Origin: Oasisia sp. SBJ-2009
Taxonomy: Eukaryota > Annelida > Polychaeta > Sabellida > Siboglinidae
DNA length: 64,000 bases
Assembly: GCA_964017155.1 (NCBI GenBank)
Contig: OZ024856.1
Location: 44,452,878-44,516,877 of the forward strand
Direction: 5' to 3'
The notes under the pieces are model-generated. The model was not told the DNA's origin. It was given only the letters and a program-made list of their open reading frames with translations, and made no database searches. Of this stretch, positions 44,514-55,938 are shown one piece after another. The position numbers and the translations under genes are program-made. Every line of letters starts with the position of its first letter. The stretch's first letter is position 1.

Positions 44514-46747
44514 GTAAGCCACGCCCTCTTCCTCCTTTTCAAACTCTGCACACTCACGGGAATCTAAATATACATGGTAATGATGGTATATATACATTTT
44601 GTTGTGTAGTGAACAGTACAAATTAATAATTTCATTTTGAAACGTACCAAAATACTTATTAGCACTCAGCCGATTTTAACGTGACGCCTGTGGCTCCTCA
44701 AATAGTTGACCTATATCACACACAGTTTATAAATATTGCTTGCACCATTGTCTTTGCTCTGGCGCCTTTATTATTCAATTCTCGCAATTGCATGTCGTAT
44801 GCATGTTGTAGATTATAAAGGTACCTACACAGTGGTGTCAAAACTGTTGTTGTAACTTTAAAATATGTTGACCATTTCTTGATTGACACTATGACATTTT
44901 GAAACCTTTTTGTAAAAGAAATACTTTGTTGCGGTGTAACTTGTTTATGCTTGGATATTTACTGCTACAAGTTGGGTTTATTTAAAATAACATTAAATTA
45001 TCTACACACTGGTATATAACTTGTTATAAAATGTTACATATTGTAGCTGTATACAAGGCATTTATTGCATCTCGTAATCACTAGATGCAACCATGTAAAA
45101 CGAATTCAAACGCTCTGCTGTATTCGCTGGCCGGCTATGGCTGACCTGAGGAGATTCGCGGTGACTGTCAATGCCCGACTTGAGTGCTAATCGGTTAAGA
45201 TGAATTTCACGTATTATGCCCTATTAACTGTATTGATTTTCTATTATTAAGGAATCACAATGTTATGGTTTTTGGTTTAAAATCCCTATAAATATATTGT
45301 GTTTTGACTCAAAAACCCTGTTTGCTCATTACAAAATAATCCTACAAAAATCGGGTGGTTTATACATGTAGTAATCGATTTAAGGTTGTATGACTCCCAA
45401 TAATTTTACTGCTTAATGACCCCCAAACCCAAAGGGATTCATTTGATCTCCCACAACCTGGTGTCAGGTGGCGACCCGAATAAGAAGTTGTGTTTTGACC
45501 AAGTCTGAGTCGTACTCACTGACATTTCCAAGAGGAAGTGTTTCATTATTGATAGCCCTGTATATTCCATATGCGACACAGGCACCACTGCTAAGTTCAG
45601 TTGGTGCGTTATTTCACAAATGTTCATCATTATTAATTAACATGCATGTAAAGTAGTACTTTCTTATTGTCATGACATATGCTGTGGTAATGTAGATTTT
45701 GTTTTATATATATATATGATATAAAATAAAATTTGAAGCAAGTCCACAATACCTTAGATTAACAGGAGGGAATTAAACAGTTTTAAGAAGAGAATAAGAT
45801 AGATAAAGGGTGGAGTGATTGAGAGAGAGGAGAGTAGAGAGAAAAAGAGAGACAGGGAGAGATAGAGGGAGGGAGGAACAAAAGAGGGATAGAAGGAGGG
45901 AAAGTGGGAGAGAAAGACCACATGTGTGTACGTTTTCCATTCGGCAACAAACTTGTCACTACTGCATGTATGGATTTAACCACTGATATGCCAGTGAGAA
46001 TTACGATACACAACCAACGCCAGCACCTGGTGTGAGTTTCACATATCACTTCTTGTGTGCCACTGTTTGAGGTGCTGAACCACTGCACTGTCTGTAGTCC
46101 GTACCCGGCTGGCTCAAACAACCATCAGTTAATCATCATGAATCCTCCATTATATGTCTACAAACAGTCATTATCTTGGCAAGCCCAGACACGCTACATA
46201 ACAAAAAAATGATTCTCTTCAGAGCTATTGAATTTTGTGTACTACCTCGCTGGGCTGAGTGTGTTGTCATCTAAACACATATATTCCACTTGAAAGGGTA
46301 TTAAATGTCTCACAATGATTGATGTGCAAACTGCTTAATGATGTGAGTTTTTTCATGAGTGGATCTGCTGGTGCGTGCGCTATATAGATAAACCTGAATA
46401 TCATTTGTACAAGTCGGTATTCAGACTATGATATTTCCATGATAAATGCTAATAAAAACAAAATAAATCCACGTGTTTTATCCATGTGCATACTCAAAAG
46501 TCCAGTAAAAACGAAAGATGAAAGTGTTCACGTAGTTCAATTCCTTTACATTTACATACATTTACTTATTCACATGATAGGACCAACTTGTCTTTCTTAT
46601 GCTGTATAGTCTTTGCACATTAATTTTAGCATGGCTGAAAGCTTCCAGAGAAGTTGAAACGGTGTTCAAGAATAAACAAGTTTGCCAAGAGCCAAATTCA
46701 GTGAAGTTATATCCTTTGTCCAGTCCTGAAGACTGCATACTGCTCTC

Positions 46748-46807
<60 letters not shown>

Positions 46808-47264
46808 CCTCTCTGCCTCTCTACCTCTCTCCCTCTCTCCCTCTCTCCCTCTCTACCTCTCTCCCTCTCTCCCTCTCTCCCTCTCTGCCTCTCTGCCTCT
46901 CTGCCTCTCTGCCTCTCTCCCTCTCTCCCTCTCTGCCTCTCTGCCTCTCTGCCTCTCTCCCTCCCACCCTCCCTTCCTCTCCCCCCCCTCCCCTCTCTCT
47001 CTCTCTCCCTCCCTCAGTCTCTCTCTCCCTCCCCCTCCCTCCCTCCATTTCTCATGCTCCCTACCCCTCCTCCTCTCTCTCCCTCGCTCCATTCCTCTCT
47101 CTCTCACCCTTCCTCTACCTTGCTCCCTCCCTCTCTTCCTCTCTCTCTTTCTCACTCAGTCTCTCTCTCTCGTTCCCTCCCTTCCCTTCCCATCTCTCTC
47201 CTTCCCTCCCTTCCGCTCTCCCTCCCTTTCCTCTTTCTCCCTCCCTCCCTCCTGTCTTCCTCAC

Positions 47265-47321
<57 letters not shown>

Positions 47322-50300
47322 TAAATGTATTGTAAAAACCTGGTACTGAGTGATGCTATTATAAACGTACTGAACAAGGCAGCATCATCGCAACTGTCAG
47401 CAATTACAACCATCCATTCTACCTGCATTCACCGACATAACACCAACAATGTTGACCGGTCACTGTGCTGTGTTGACAGACAGACTTCGATTACGACCAC
47501 GCGGGCTACCTGCCCCGCATCAACGCCCAGCGCACCATGATGGGGTACGACGACGGGGTGACGGCGCAGCGTGCCCGCTCCAGCATGGGCGCCATCCCGG
47601 CGGTGTCCGGCGACCCGTACGGCTTCCACTACGAGGACGCTCACAGGGACAGGTTCGCCCGACTCTCACTTGACCAGCAGGTCTTCAACGGTCAAGTGGT
47701 CACCACAATCCCACTGCGACAGAAGCGCAGACAGTCGGACGCCGGAAATCCTGTGTAAGTTTTGGTGTAATTTTCCGGTGCCCCATGCAAGGAGGGATTA
47801 TGGGGGTTATTTTTGAAGCAGTGCATTCTGGGATGATATCTGGTAGAATGTTATTTCGTTGAATAATTTTTGTCCAAACAATCCACTAGGAAAATGTTAG
47901 TTTAGGTATTATCCACCAGGGGTTCTATACTGGATACAAATCTGCACGTTTAATACCATATCGTCTTTTGCTCCCTTCCTCTGGGCTCCTGGCTCTACCG
48001 ATGAACCACCTATATACTACTCCTTTTATATTTATGGTCATTGCACTGCTTTGATGAACAAGAGGTAAAGATCACATTGGTATATGTTAAAATGACTGCC
48101 CCACTCACTGAATCACTATCACAGTACTGCCAGTGGGTGTAGTTTTCAAATGTTTTGTCTATAATTGAAACATTCCAAGGTGCAACATTAAAATTCCAAG
48201 CAAACACCATAAACAGAAAAGGTTAACGCAAAACAGCAAAGCATGTCATTGTCATATTAATAAATCCTCATATATTTTAGTGTATCTCTATAAAATATTT
48301 AGTTTGGCCAACATACAGCATGGCTCATTAGAAACATGTATTTATGTTAATACAATACAATAAATCAGAATTAATTACATATCTCATCCATTAATTGCAC
48401 ATACAATAGCAGTAGAATGTATAGAACAATTAGATAATTGTTTCTAATTAAAAAATACTACTGATTGTTCAGTATGTTTTGTAATGCTTTTATTCAAAAT
48501 TTCAGATTCCGATCAGGTCGACTTGGTGGACCTTGGCGACACATCACCCAGGTTACTGGTAACCTTGGCAACCATATATGCTTCGTGGATGGTAATTATA
48601 CCTTTTATGTGTGGAGAATTTAATCAAAGATTATTTTAGTGTTTAAGTGATTTAACTATGTATGGAAATTATAATTTGGGATCAGCAGTTTCAAAACCAC
48701 ATTTAAATTGAAAGATTATTGAAGAGAAAATCTGTTGCATGACCAGTGAAGTTAAAAAAGTATGGTCAATAAGTGTAAACTTAAATTTACAAACACAGAT
48801 CTGTCTTGTTCCCATATAGTTGCACTAGAATGTTTTTTATAAATGCTTTACATTTTTACTTGTTTTTTTCAAAGAAGATTCATTATGTAAACAATAATCT
48901 ACCATGTATGTTTAGAAAGCATTACCTTTTACATATTTATCCACATATTTAAGACTTTAAACTATTTTATAGTTTTATTTAGCTACGTCTTATATTTTAT
49001 CGACTATTGTAAACACTTCTGAACCGAGGTGTACTTTGAATTTAAATATATAAACAAAGTTAGCATTATTATCACGTAATTTAAGTTTACCACCACAAAA
49101 GAGAAAGTGTAGTCAACCACCGTCCTTGTGGCCAGGCACTGTGAAGCTGACTGACATGGAGAAGTACCCACCGTTTGGTCTGGTGGAGGAGCGACGTTAT
49201 GTCAGCGCCTCGATGCCGTGTACTCCGAGACGAGGCCGGACTGGATGTGATTCCCACTGGACGATGTACAATGAGCATGCGAGACGAGGTATGCACTACT
49301 GGTACCAGGAGAAGATCCCACGGTCAGGTGTGGGATGATTTCTTACTTTGGTTCCGTTGTAGCGCTTACATTTTTCCGGTCGTTACAAACGTTCCGATCG
49401 ACGTTTCTGCGCATGCGCAATAAATGTAAAATCATCAATGTCCAGCGAAACGACAAAGGATTTTTGGCATAAATGCCACGAGCTGTTCGTTAACTCTCCT
49501 GTGATGATTACCTTTAAGAGTTTCTTAAAATGTCGTTCAATGCAATAAAATAAATCACTGTCACGGCGCACTACTGTCACATGATTTACGCTTGCCATCA
49601 AAATATGCCTGAAAATGTGTTTGCCTCGTGATAATTTGCGACAAATAACTTAGCTGAGAGGTTTTATACATCCTAACAAACAACCCGTAGTATTTATACC
49701 ATAAACATTGATGATTTTACATATATAGCTCATGCGCAGAAACATCAATCGGAACGTTTTTAACGCCGGAAAAATGTAAGTGCTACATCATAATGGTTGT
49801 CATTTGTCACCAGGGTTGACAATACACGTAGCATTGAGTTAAAAAAAAATATTTCTTCATATACACATTATGAATATAAATTCACACCGTTAATGTTTCA
49901 AGCATTCACACCGTTAATGTTTAAAATATGCAGCCCTACAAAATGTTGCAAATCTGTATAAATTACTGGATGAACCAGTGAAGATGAAGTTTTTTTTTAT
50001 ATTTGGAAACCTAAAATGCACATTTTCAAACAGAAAATACAGTTAATGCAAGTTACTGTATTTTCTCAAATACAGCACATTTTAATATGAATTTCTGGAA
50101 TGTCAGATGCAAATTTTTTATATTTCAATACAATTACAAGCGTTATCTCAACCCCGGCAGATTGCTTTGAGTGGCATCATTAGCATAATATTTGATCCAG
50201 GCTATTTTAATAATTTTTTGGCTGCAACATATGTACATATTGGCACTTAATTATGTGACATAGTCACACAGCGTGGATTAATAATAATAATGTAGGCAAC

Positions 50301-50593
50301 ATTTTTATATCTACCCTTATAAGTTTTTCCATAAGCCATTATGTCCTACTCTTAGGTGCCCCTATCAACAATCTCACAGTTAATGCTGATTAAGCCTGAT
50401 CACTTTCTAGCATTTAGTCAATCCACTCTCATTTGTATACATGTGAAACTGCCACTGTGACATAAGTTGGTTCATTTGATACACTGAGAAACACACGAGA
50501 CAGGAGGTCCACATGAGTTTCAAATTTCTGTTGACAGGTCCTCCTAAACAGACCATTGGAGGTCGGATGATGAAACTTGGGATTGGATACTAG
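44429..50593 (+). CDS. Unrecognised five-exon gene, about 215 codons
   Basis: Five plus-strand exons (44429-44513, 47480-47754, 48506-48591, 49136-49288, 50538-50593) have consensus GT-AG borders. Their split codons all close, giving one frame that ends in TAG at 50591. From the in-frame ATG at 44436 the product has about 215 residues. It is soluble, without signal peptide or membrane segment, and rich in Gly, Arg and Tyr. Recognisable runs are [66 protein letters not shown] and [14 protein letters not shown] do not recognise the family. Short proteins with such scattered aromatic and Gly-Pro motifs include axonemal microtubule-inner proteins, but that is only an impression. The start may lie further upstream, since exon 1 begins within a codon. 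Confidence 0.75.
44514..46740 (+). other. Gene 2 intron A, left part
   Basis: No coding signal. One copy of a dispersed repeat lies at about 46607-46700 and a short TA run at 45704-45718. Confidence 0.55.
46742..47316. repeat. (CT)n / (CCCT)n microsatellite
   Basis: Pure CT at 46742-46802 and 47270-47313, with ctctctgc and ctctccctccct mixtures between. The 241-codon frame over it is an artefact. Confidence 0.95.
47480..47754 (+). CDS. Gene 2 exon B
   Basis: The acceptor is TGTTGACAG. The frame runs [15 protein letters not shown] to [12 protein letters not shown] plus two bases, followed by GTAAGT. GC content is markedly higher than in the flanking introns. The nearby CAG at 47481-47483 would break the phase. 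Confidence 0.82.
47755..48505 (+). other. Gene 2 intron B
   Basis: AT-rich, nothing recognised. Intron C (48592-49135) is likewise plain. Confidence 0.55.
48506..48591 (+). CDS. Gene 2 exon C
   Basis: The acceptor is AATTTCAG. The frame reads [18 protein letters not shown] and [10 protein letters not shown] plus one base, then GTAATT. Confidence 0.8.
49136..49288 (+). CDS. Gene 2 exon D
   Basis: The acceptor is GTGGCCAG. The frame reads [37 protein letters not shown] and [11 protein letters not shown] plus one base, then GTATGC. Confidence 0.82.
49358..49787. mobile_element. 430-bp MITE in gene 2 intron D
   Basis: The ends TGTAGCGCTTACATTTTTCC and, inverted, TGTAGCACTTACATTTTTCC are followed inward by matching arms carrying gcgcatgcgc and atgtaaaatcatcaatg. 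No target duplication is evident. It begins about 70 bp after the exon D donor. A rearranged copy is at 22861-23281. Confidence 0.88.
49788..50537 (+). other. Gene 2 intron D, rest
   Basis: AT-rich, with a small tandem repeat attcacaccgttaatgttt (49880-49920). Nothing else is recognised. Confidence 0.5.
50538..50593 (+). CDS. Gene 2 exon E (terminal)
   Basis: The acceptor is TGTTGACAG. The frame reads [17 protein letters not shown], then TAG. The first two bases complete a Gly codon split with exon D. Confidence 0.8.
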
Positions 50594-51288
50594 GAACCAT
50601 TCCCACTGGTCGGCCAGCACAGGCACGGCACATGGCCACCGTCAGCAAGTGTAGCTTGTAATGTACTTGTAGCGGTCCAGAGGAAGCGTGCTTGTCGTTT
50701 TAGTGACACCATCTTGTATTGCTTCCTATTAAAATTGTGTAGATTATTTAATTGTGGCAACAGAAAGACAACTGCTTTTGAAACATGGCCAACCTTTTTT
50801 GCAATTTCTTGCCGAAATGGATCATGTGGAAATTGTGAAATCCAAAAACATCATTTTAATAATTCATTTTGAGATAGGTCAACTGAAAACCTTCCACTGG
50901 TGAAAACTCTTTCCCGTGCCACAATTAAATGTTCGTTCAGTAAAACCTTAACAATGTTTTCTGACAATTTTAGCTAAAAGCATTTTGTATGTCCCTGTTT
51001 GACTTTATATATTGACTTTATATATACCGCAAAGTCCACAATTTAAATACATAAATTCTAGCACCTTTAAGAAAGCAACACCGTATTACAAATCTGCACG
51101 TTTTTGCTCTACCCAGCATGCATTTGTTAAACACGTTATTTTTGCCTGTGATGCTGTCCTGTGATCACTGATGATATATACGAGGTACATATCACTTTTA
51201 ACCTCTTGTGAAATTATAGCAATGTCTTTTTCTTGCATGTGAAACTGCAAAATTACGCCAGAAACAGTATTAATATGTATATAGACCT

Positions 51289-51294
51289 AATAAA
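51289..51294 (+). promoter_or_regulatory. Candidate polyadenylation signal of gene 2
   Basis: AATAAA followed closely by the GT-rich tgtgactgtgatatgtgtgt, about 700 bases after the stop codon. Other AATAAA words occur further down (51549). Confidence 0.35.
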
Positions 51295-51299
51295 TGTGA

Positions 51300-52340
51300 C
51301 TGTGATATGTGTGTTTGCCATTCCAATGGAATCCAAAGTCAATTGAGACGGATTGGATCTCCAGCTCTGATGCCTGATTCAGTATTACCCTGTAAATACA
51401 ACTGCTTTGAGTGCCTGTGTGCAATTGTTGTTTATAATTAATTTCATCTCACCATTTTTTAATGACACCGATATCTTGTTCGATGTGCAGCACTGTAGGA
51501 AAACTACTTTTTGGGGATTCACAAAGCTCTAAAAAAATGTGTTTTAGGTAATGCAATAAATTAAGTCTGTAACGATTATTGGTGGTTATTGTTGTTTGTT
51601 TAGCCCAAGTGTGGACAGGTTAATTTCTAAAGCACTGGGCTCTGCATTAGTTACTGAATTGTGGATAACGAAATAGGTGGTGTATTAAAATTAAAATGGC
51701 TAGGAGAGAATTGTTTCCAATTCCTACTGTGTGGCATCATGCCTACTGGTCAAACATGACAAATCCATTGCACCAGTCTTTGTATGTAGCCATTACGAAA
51801 GGGGCATGAGTTGTATGTTACTTGTGACAACCATCTACCGAAGAAACGACAGGTAGCACACATGGACTATTGTAGTGGATACTAGGCAGGGCTGCTTTTT
51901 AGCAAAACGACATGAAACAAGTCAAGCAGAGAATCGAGAAGCCAATTTCCCTGAAGGATTTGAACATTTCAGAAGGAGATGCACATTCAGCAAGTGGAAT
52001 GTGACAGAGCTGCCACCTGGTGGACATCAACTAAGCTTCAAGTAATGGATCCACCAGACAGTAGAAGACAAGAAGTTGAAGTGGTGTTCAATCAAATAAG
52101 TTTGCCAGGCAGTAAAGTGCTTTGAGCAGTACTAATTACAGCATGGCCGAATGTTTCCCAGAAAAGTCAACACGGGGCTTGACTAATTTATGTGTTAGGG
52201 TGGAATGCAGTCCTAAGGGCTATCTGTCGTTCGTCCATCTGTTGAGGAATGATGACCACCACATCACTGGTCTGTCGCATGTAGGTGATGTGTCCGAATG
52301 TCGAATGAAAGTTCTGTCTCAATATGGGCATTGAAGATCA
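51300..52340. other. Intergenic sequence between gene 2 and the SINE
   Basis: Nothing recognised except a dispersed-repeat copy at about 52060-52190. Confidence 0.5.
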
Positions 52341-52348
52341 GTGAGAAG

Positions 52349-52615
52349 TGGTGGTCGCGCGGTAGAGCGCCGGACTGTCAATCGAGGGGACGGTGGTTCG
52401 ATCCCACCTACCGCCGTTTCGAAACTTAGGCAATTTCGTTTACCCCCACATTTGCCTGTCTTTCGGAAGAGGCACTAAAAGCCGGTGGTCCCTTCTATCT
52501 GGTGTCTATGCCAGGGGAAGTAAAAGATCCCACACAGGGGGTAAATGTGTAACCTGTAGTGGACTCACTAATTCTAGAGAACTCCTGCGTTAGCCCAAGT
52601 TTGGAGGAAACCACC
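52349..52615 (+). mobile_element. tRNA-Asp-headed SINE, best-preserved copy
   Basis: The head at 52349-52416 has A-box-like GCGGTAGAGCGCCGG, an Asp-like anticodon arm GGACTGTCAATC and a B box GGTTCGATCCC. The body includes cttaggcaatttcgtt, tttgcctgtctttcggaag and ggtcccttctatctggtgtc. It ends in tgcgttagcccaagtttgga. Minus-strand copies are at 14875-15125 and 37425-37712. Confidence 0.9.
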
Positions 52616-52619
52616 TAAG

Positions 52620-53512
52620 AACTAATAATCAATATTAATTAGAGAGCCTGTTTCCGCAACACTGGATTTGCGGAGCTATCTCTTTTTTTCACTTGGCATA
52701 TCCTGGTTTGTTCATAGGACTCGGCTCCCTTCCAGACCAGGCTGTACTAGGTGCCTTGCTCAACTATTAGATTGCTTCCCAACACTTAGTTGTTGATTTT
52801 GAAGGCATTTGGGGATGATATGAGGGAGTCCTTTAAGTTATAATGCCAGTGCTATATATGAAGTAAGAATTTACTTTTAGAAAGGTTGCCCCGATACACA
52901 GTTGCAACGTTACAATTTAATACACCATTAACACCACATATTTATATCCTATTAAAAATATAACACAGAAATTACAAAAACACACTTTATTTTACTACTA
53001 AAACATCACAAAATATAAATGCTCAATTGTATCTGACAACAGGTGTGACAAGAACATCGTACTGCACCCAATTTCCAGCAAATCCTGACATATGGATTGT
53101 GCAAATTCAAATTGTGCACTGAACAATCTCGATTACCAGATACACAACAACCAATGACTGAATAAAACGGTGGCTTGGTCTGCCTTACTCTTTTATCCAG
53201 AGGTCAAAACTGCAGCTGTAAAAGAACATTTGCCGACATGTACTTCAAAACAATCATCCCGATGAATCGGTTCGCTTACACTTATCCAGAGGTCAAAACT
53301 GTAGCTATAAAACAACATTTGCCAGCATGTACTTCAAAATACTCATCCTGGTGAATCGGTTCACTGTGAGAACTGTGAAACTGTCCACACCTCTTTTTCG
53401 GTACGTATTATTACCAACAAAACTAATCTGGCCCCACCAACACAACCGAGCCGTTCATAAAGACGACGTAATGTCACATCTGAGGCGAGATCCTGAGGCG
53501 TGCGTCGTCGTT
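52620..53512. other. 3' flank of SNRPD2 with a local duplication
   Basis: Two tandem copies of a segment of about 93 bp (atccagaggtcaaaactg to gaatcggttc) lie at about 53195-53280 and 53283-53370. A minus-strand AATAAAG near 52985 could be the SNRPD2 polyadenylation signal. Confidence 0.55.
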
Positions 53513-53687
53513 CTACTTGCTCGTTGCGAGTGGGTTTCTGAGGACGAGGATGACCGAGTCTCCGCGCAGGAACATCTTGGAGATGTAGCGGTCCTTGTTG
53601 ACGGGCTTCGACTTCTTCTTGCCCTTGCCCATCTTTGGCACCTCAGTCCACATCTCCTTCACGTTCTCCAGCACCATGTTGCAGTGT
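53513..53687 (-). CDS. SNRPD2: SNRPD2 last exon
   Basis: Encodes [16 protein letters not shown] to [11 protein letters not shown] and the TAG stop (complement of 53513-53515). The acceptor is TGTCTGCAG behind a TG-rich tract. Confidence 0.97.
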
Positions 53688-55671
53688 CTGCAGACACACA
53701 CACACAACATGGCTGTATTGACCAGACTTGGGGTTAAATACATTTGTATTTGAAAGTATTTAAATACTTTTTTCAAAGTATTTGTATTTGACCTTTACGA
53801 ATGAAAAGTATTTGTATTTAAATACTCTCCTAGTGTTTCACTTTTTCAAATACTTTCAAATACATTGTCATTGTTATTAAGGACCTTCTGGCTTAACATA
53901 ACAAGCAACATATTTTGCCCTTTACTTCTGTGGATAGAGGTTTTTGAGTCAGTTGTCACTGTGATGTAGTTAGCAATAACAATACTCCCAAGCACTGGTC
54001 TGCCTGTCGTCACTATAAGTCTCAATATACAAGTTGCTTTTCTTTTACCTACATAGAAATGCATCCTGAAAATGAAAAGTAGTTGAAATACTTTCCCATG
54101 TATTTGTATTTAAATACAATTCAATGTATTTGACCCCATGTCTGGTATTTACACACCCGACCACCCATCCTGTGGATGCATGAGATTCGTTTTGGACGGG
54201 TAGGAATTTCCCTTGACTGTCAAGATGGGTACAAATATCGGGTATGTACATTGTCAATGCAGCTTTGAAAATGGATGTAACACGTGTCTACTGTTTATGT
54301 CAGGACATAATACACACTTCAACTGGTTTATGTGTATGTGACTTAACATCAATAACATGCCATTGGTAATACAATATACATCATATTTTAATGAGCAAAT
54401 GTAGTATATGTGAACACACCAGTCCCAAATTATTAAGTGCTGCGTCACAGTTGTTGCAGACTATCCTGTGTTATTCATTATGTGACATGCTGCCGAGTCT
54501 GCTCGACCCTTTATAGGTTTAGGCACACACATGTACAGAAAAAGTAAATTTAAAAAGTGGAAATACATGTCAGCACATTTGAATTTGTTTATATAATGCT
54601 ACGCACACAACAGAGGCATGATTTGCAAGTTGACAACTGCAGTGAAGTGAAATAAAAATGTATTAATTCTTGGTCCCTTTCAAATTCATCTGAATTAACT
54701 TATTTGTGCATGAAATCATAATAATTTCATACCCTACATTCATGCAATGTATACTTTTTATTAATCAATCATCTAATAGAATGATTTATGACCTAGCTTT
54801 AATCAGACACCCGTCCATCCATCTTTTGGATGGGTTAAGCCAGTTTTGGACAGATAGAAAAAGGTCTTAAATATCATAGATATTGTCACTCATGCTCAGA
54901 AAATGGGTATCACATGTGTCTTGTTGATTATGTCAGGTCAATGAAGGTCATAATACACATTTTAGCTGCCTTGTATGAATGTTATCCTGCATGTGTCTAT
55001 CATCAAATGCGTAACTACCTGGTAGGTAAATTGTTATCCTGCTCTTTAAGGCCAGGTTCATGATCACTATATGATTACAGATGATTTGAGTGTATGTTCT
55101 ATGATTTGTGGAATTATTGTTTCGTAAAAACAAGGTGTCCCAAGTTATTTTCTTACACTCCACTGTCGTTTTATAATTTTGTATCAGCGTGACGGAATTC
55201 TATCTAGTTGCACTGATTAAAACCATTGAAACTTGAAAATCAACCATTCCAACCAGATACACCGTTTGCGCACTTCAAACTGAATTGCCACCGTCAACAT
55301 TCCCGACTTAATCCTGACTTTGATAGACTGGGTCACATTTTATTATAAATCTCATGGGAGATAAAAACTACTATGCAAACAAAACTATAGTAAAGCTAAC
55401 TTGCATTGGAGAGTCATTCAAACCGTTTAACATTTACATTTTTTACCAACATTTAGTGGTTAAGTGAAGCCAAAGTTCTGCCAACATTGCCTACCTGTCG
55501 AACGCCTTCACTCTGCCAAGCAGCTTCTTGTTGTTGCGGCAATTGATGAGCACCTGTGTGTTGTTCTTCACTGACTGTGTGAGCACAGACAGTGGCCCTG
55601 TGTTGAACTCCTCCTGCTCCCGAGCAGACAGCTCCTCCGCCGTCATCTCAGACTTGGGCTTGGCCAGTGTA
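53513..55671 (-). CDS. SNRPD2: Small nuclear ribonucleoprotein Sm D2 (all but the first codons)
   Basis: Core Sm protein D2, a component of the heptameric ring on U1, U2, U4 and U5 snRNAs in the spliceosome, acting in the nucleus after cytoplasmic snRNP assembly. Two coding exons (55495-55671 and 53513-53687) encode 116 residues. The sequence is nearly identical to vertebrate D2: [85 protein letters not shown] and [14 protein letters not shown]. Both Sm motifs are present, with the usual D2 intron between KAFDR and HCNM. The frame starts inside a codon (..T ACA), so an upstream exon must supply the ATG and two bases. Candidates on minus are ATGCT then GTATGT near 58905 and ATGAC then GTACGT near 59593; neither is proven. 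Confidence 0.97.
53723..54144. mobile_element. 422-bp hAT-like MITE in the SNRPD2 intron
   Basis: The ends CAGACTTGGGGTTAAATAC and, inverted, CAGACATGGGGTCAAATAC are flanked by GTATTGAC (53715-53722) and GTATTTAC (54145-54152), a 7-of-8 target duplication. Subterminal regions are rich in gtatttgtatttaaatac words. Confidence 0.88.
54153..54980 (-). other. SNRPD2: SNRPD2 intron with a diverged repeat pair
   Basis: Segments at about 54158-54330 and 54805-54965 resemble each other (cacccg...ccatcc, gttttggac, tatgtcagg, cataatacaca). They are probably copies of one old element. The rest, up to 55494, is plain AT-rich intron. Confidence 0.6.
55495..55671 (-). CDS. SNRPD2: SNRPD2 second coding exon
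   Basis: Encodes [16 protein letters not shown] to LLGRVKAFD plus two bases. The acceptor is TTGTTGTAG and the donor GTAGGC. The N-terminal TLAKPKSEM compares with the ALAKPKSEM type of insects. Confidence 0.97.
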
Positions 55672-55938
55672 CTACAACAAAAACACATACGTTGTTTGCT
55701 ATAAGTACTCCAAAAACATTTAGAAGTTGAGATGATTGAACAGGTCTGCCATGGAGTAGTGCAAAGCACTCTGAGCAATCCTGAGGATTGGATACTGTAC
55801 TGTATAAAAATGTACCTTTACTTTACAATAATTTAACAGATTGTGCCTCCAAGTCAGTCTTTGTATATAAGAATTGCAGGATTCGTATTCCTCCTGGGCC
55901 TGGGGCCCTGCTGGCCCCTACAATTAAGTACTGTGGGG

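Noticed and set aside
41213..44567. Three plus frames of over 1000 codons (LTIPHHPSP repeats)
   Set aside because: The decamer array has no stop in any plus frame; all three frames encode the same repeat shifted, and no splice or start evidence exists.
46599..47324. 241-codon Leu/Ser/Pro frame
   Set aside because: Translation of a CT microsatellite inside intron A of gene 2.
52349..52416. tRNA-Asp gene
   Set aside because: Same reasoning: it is the head of a SINE present in at least three copies.
53327..53737. Plus-strand 136-codon frame opposite SNRPD2
   Set aside because: Antisense shadow; the minus frame encodes Sm D2.
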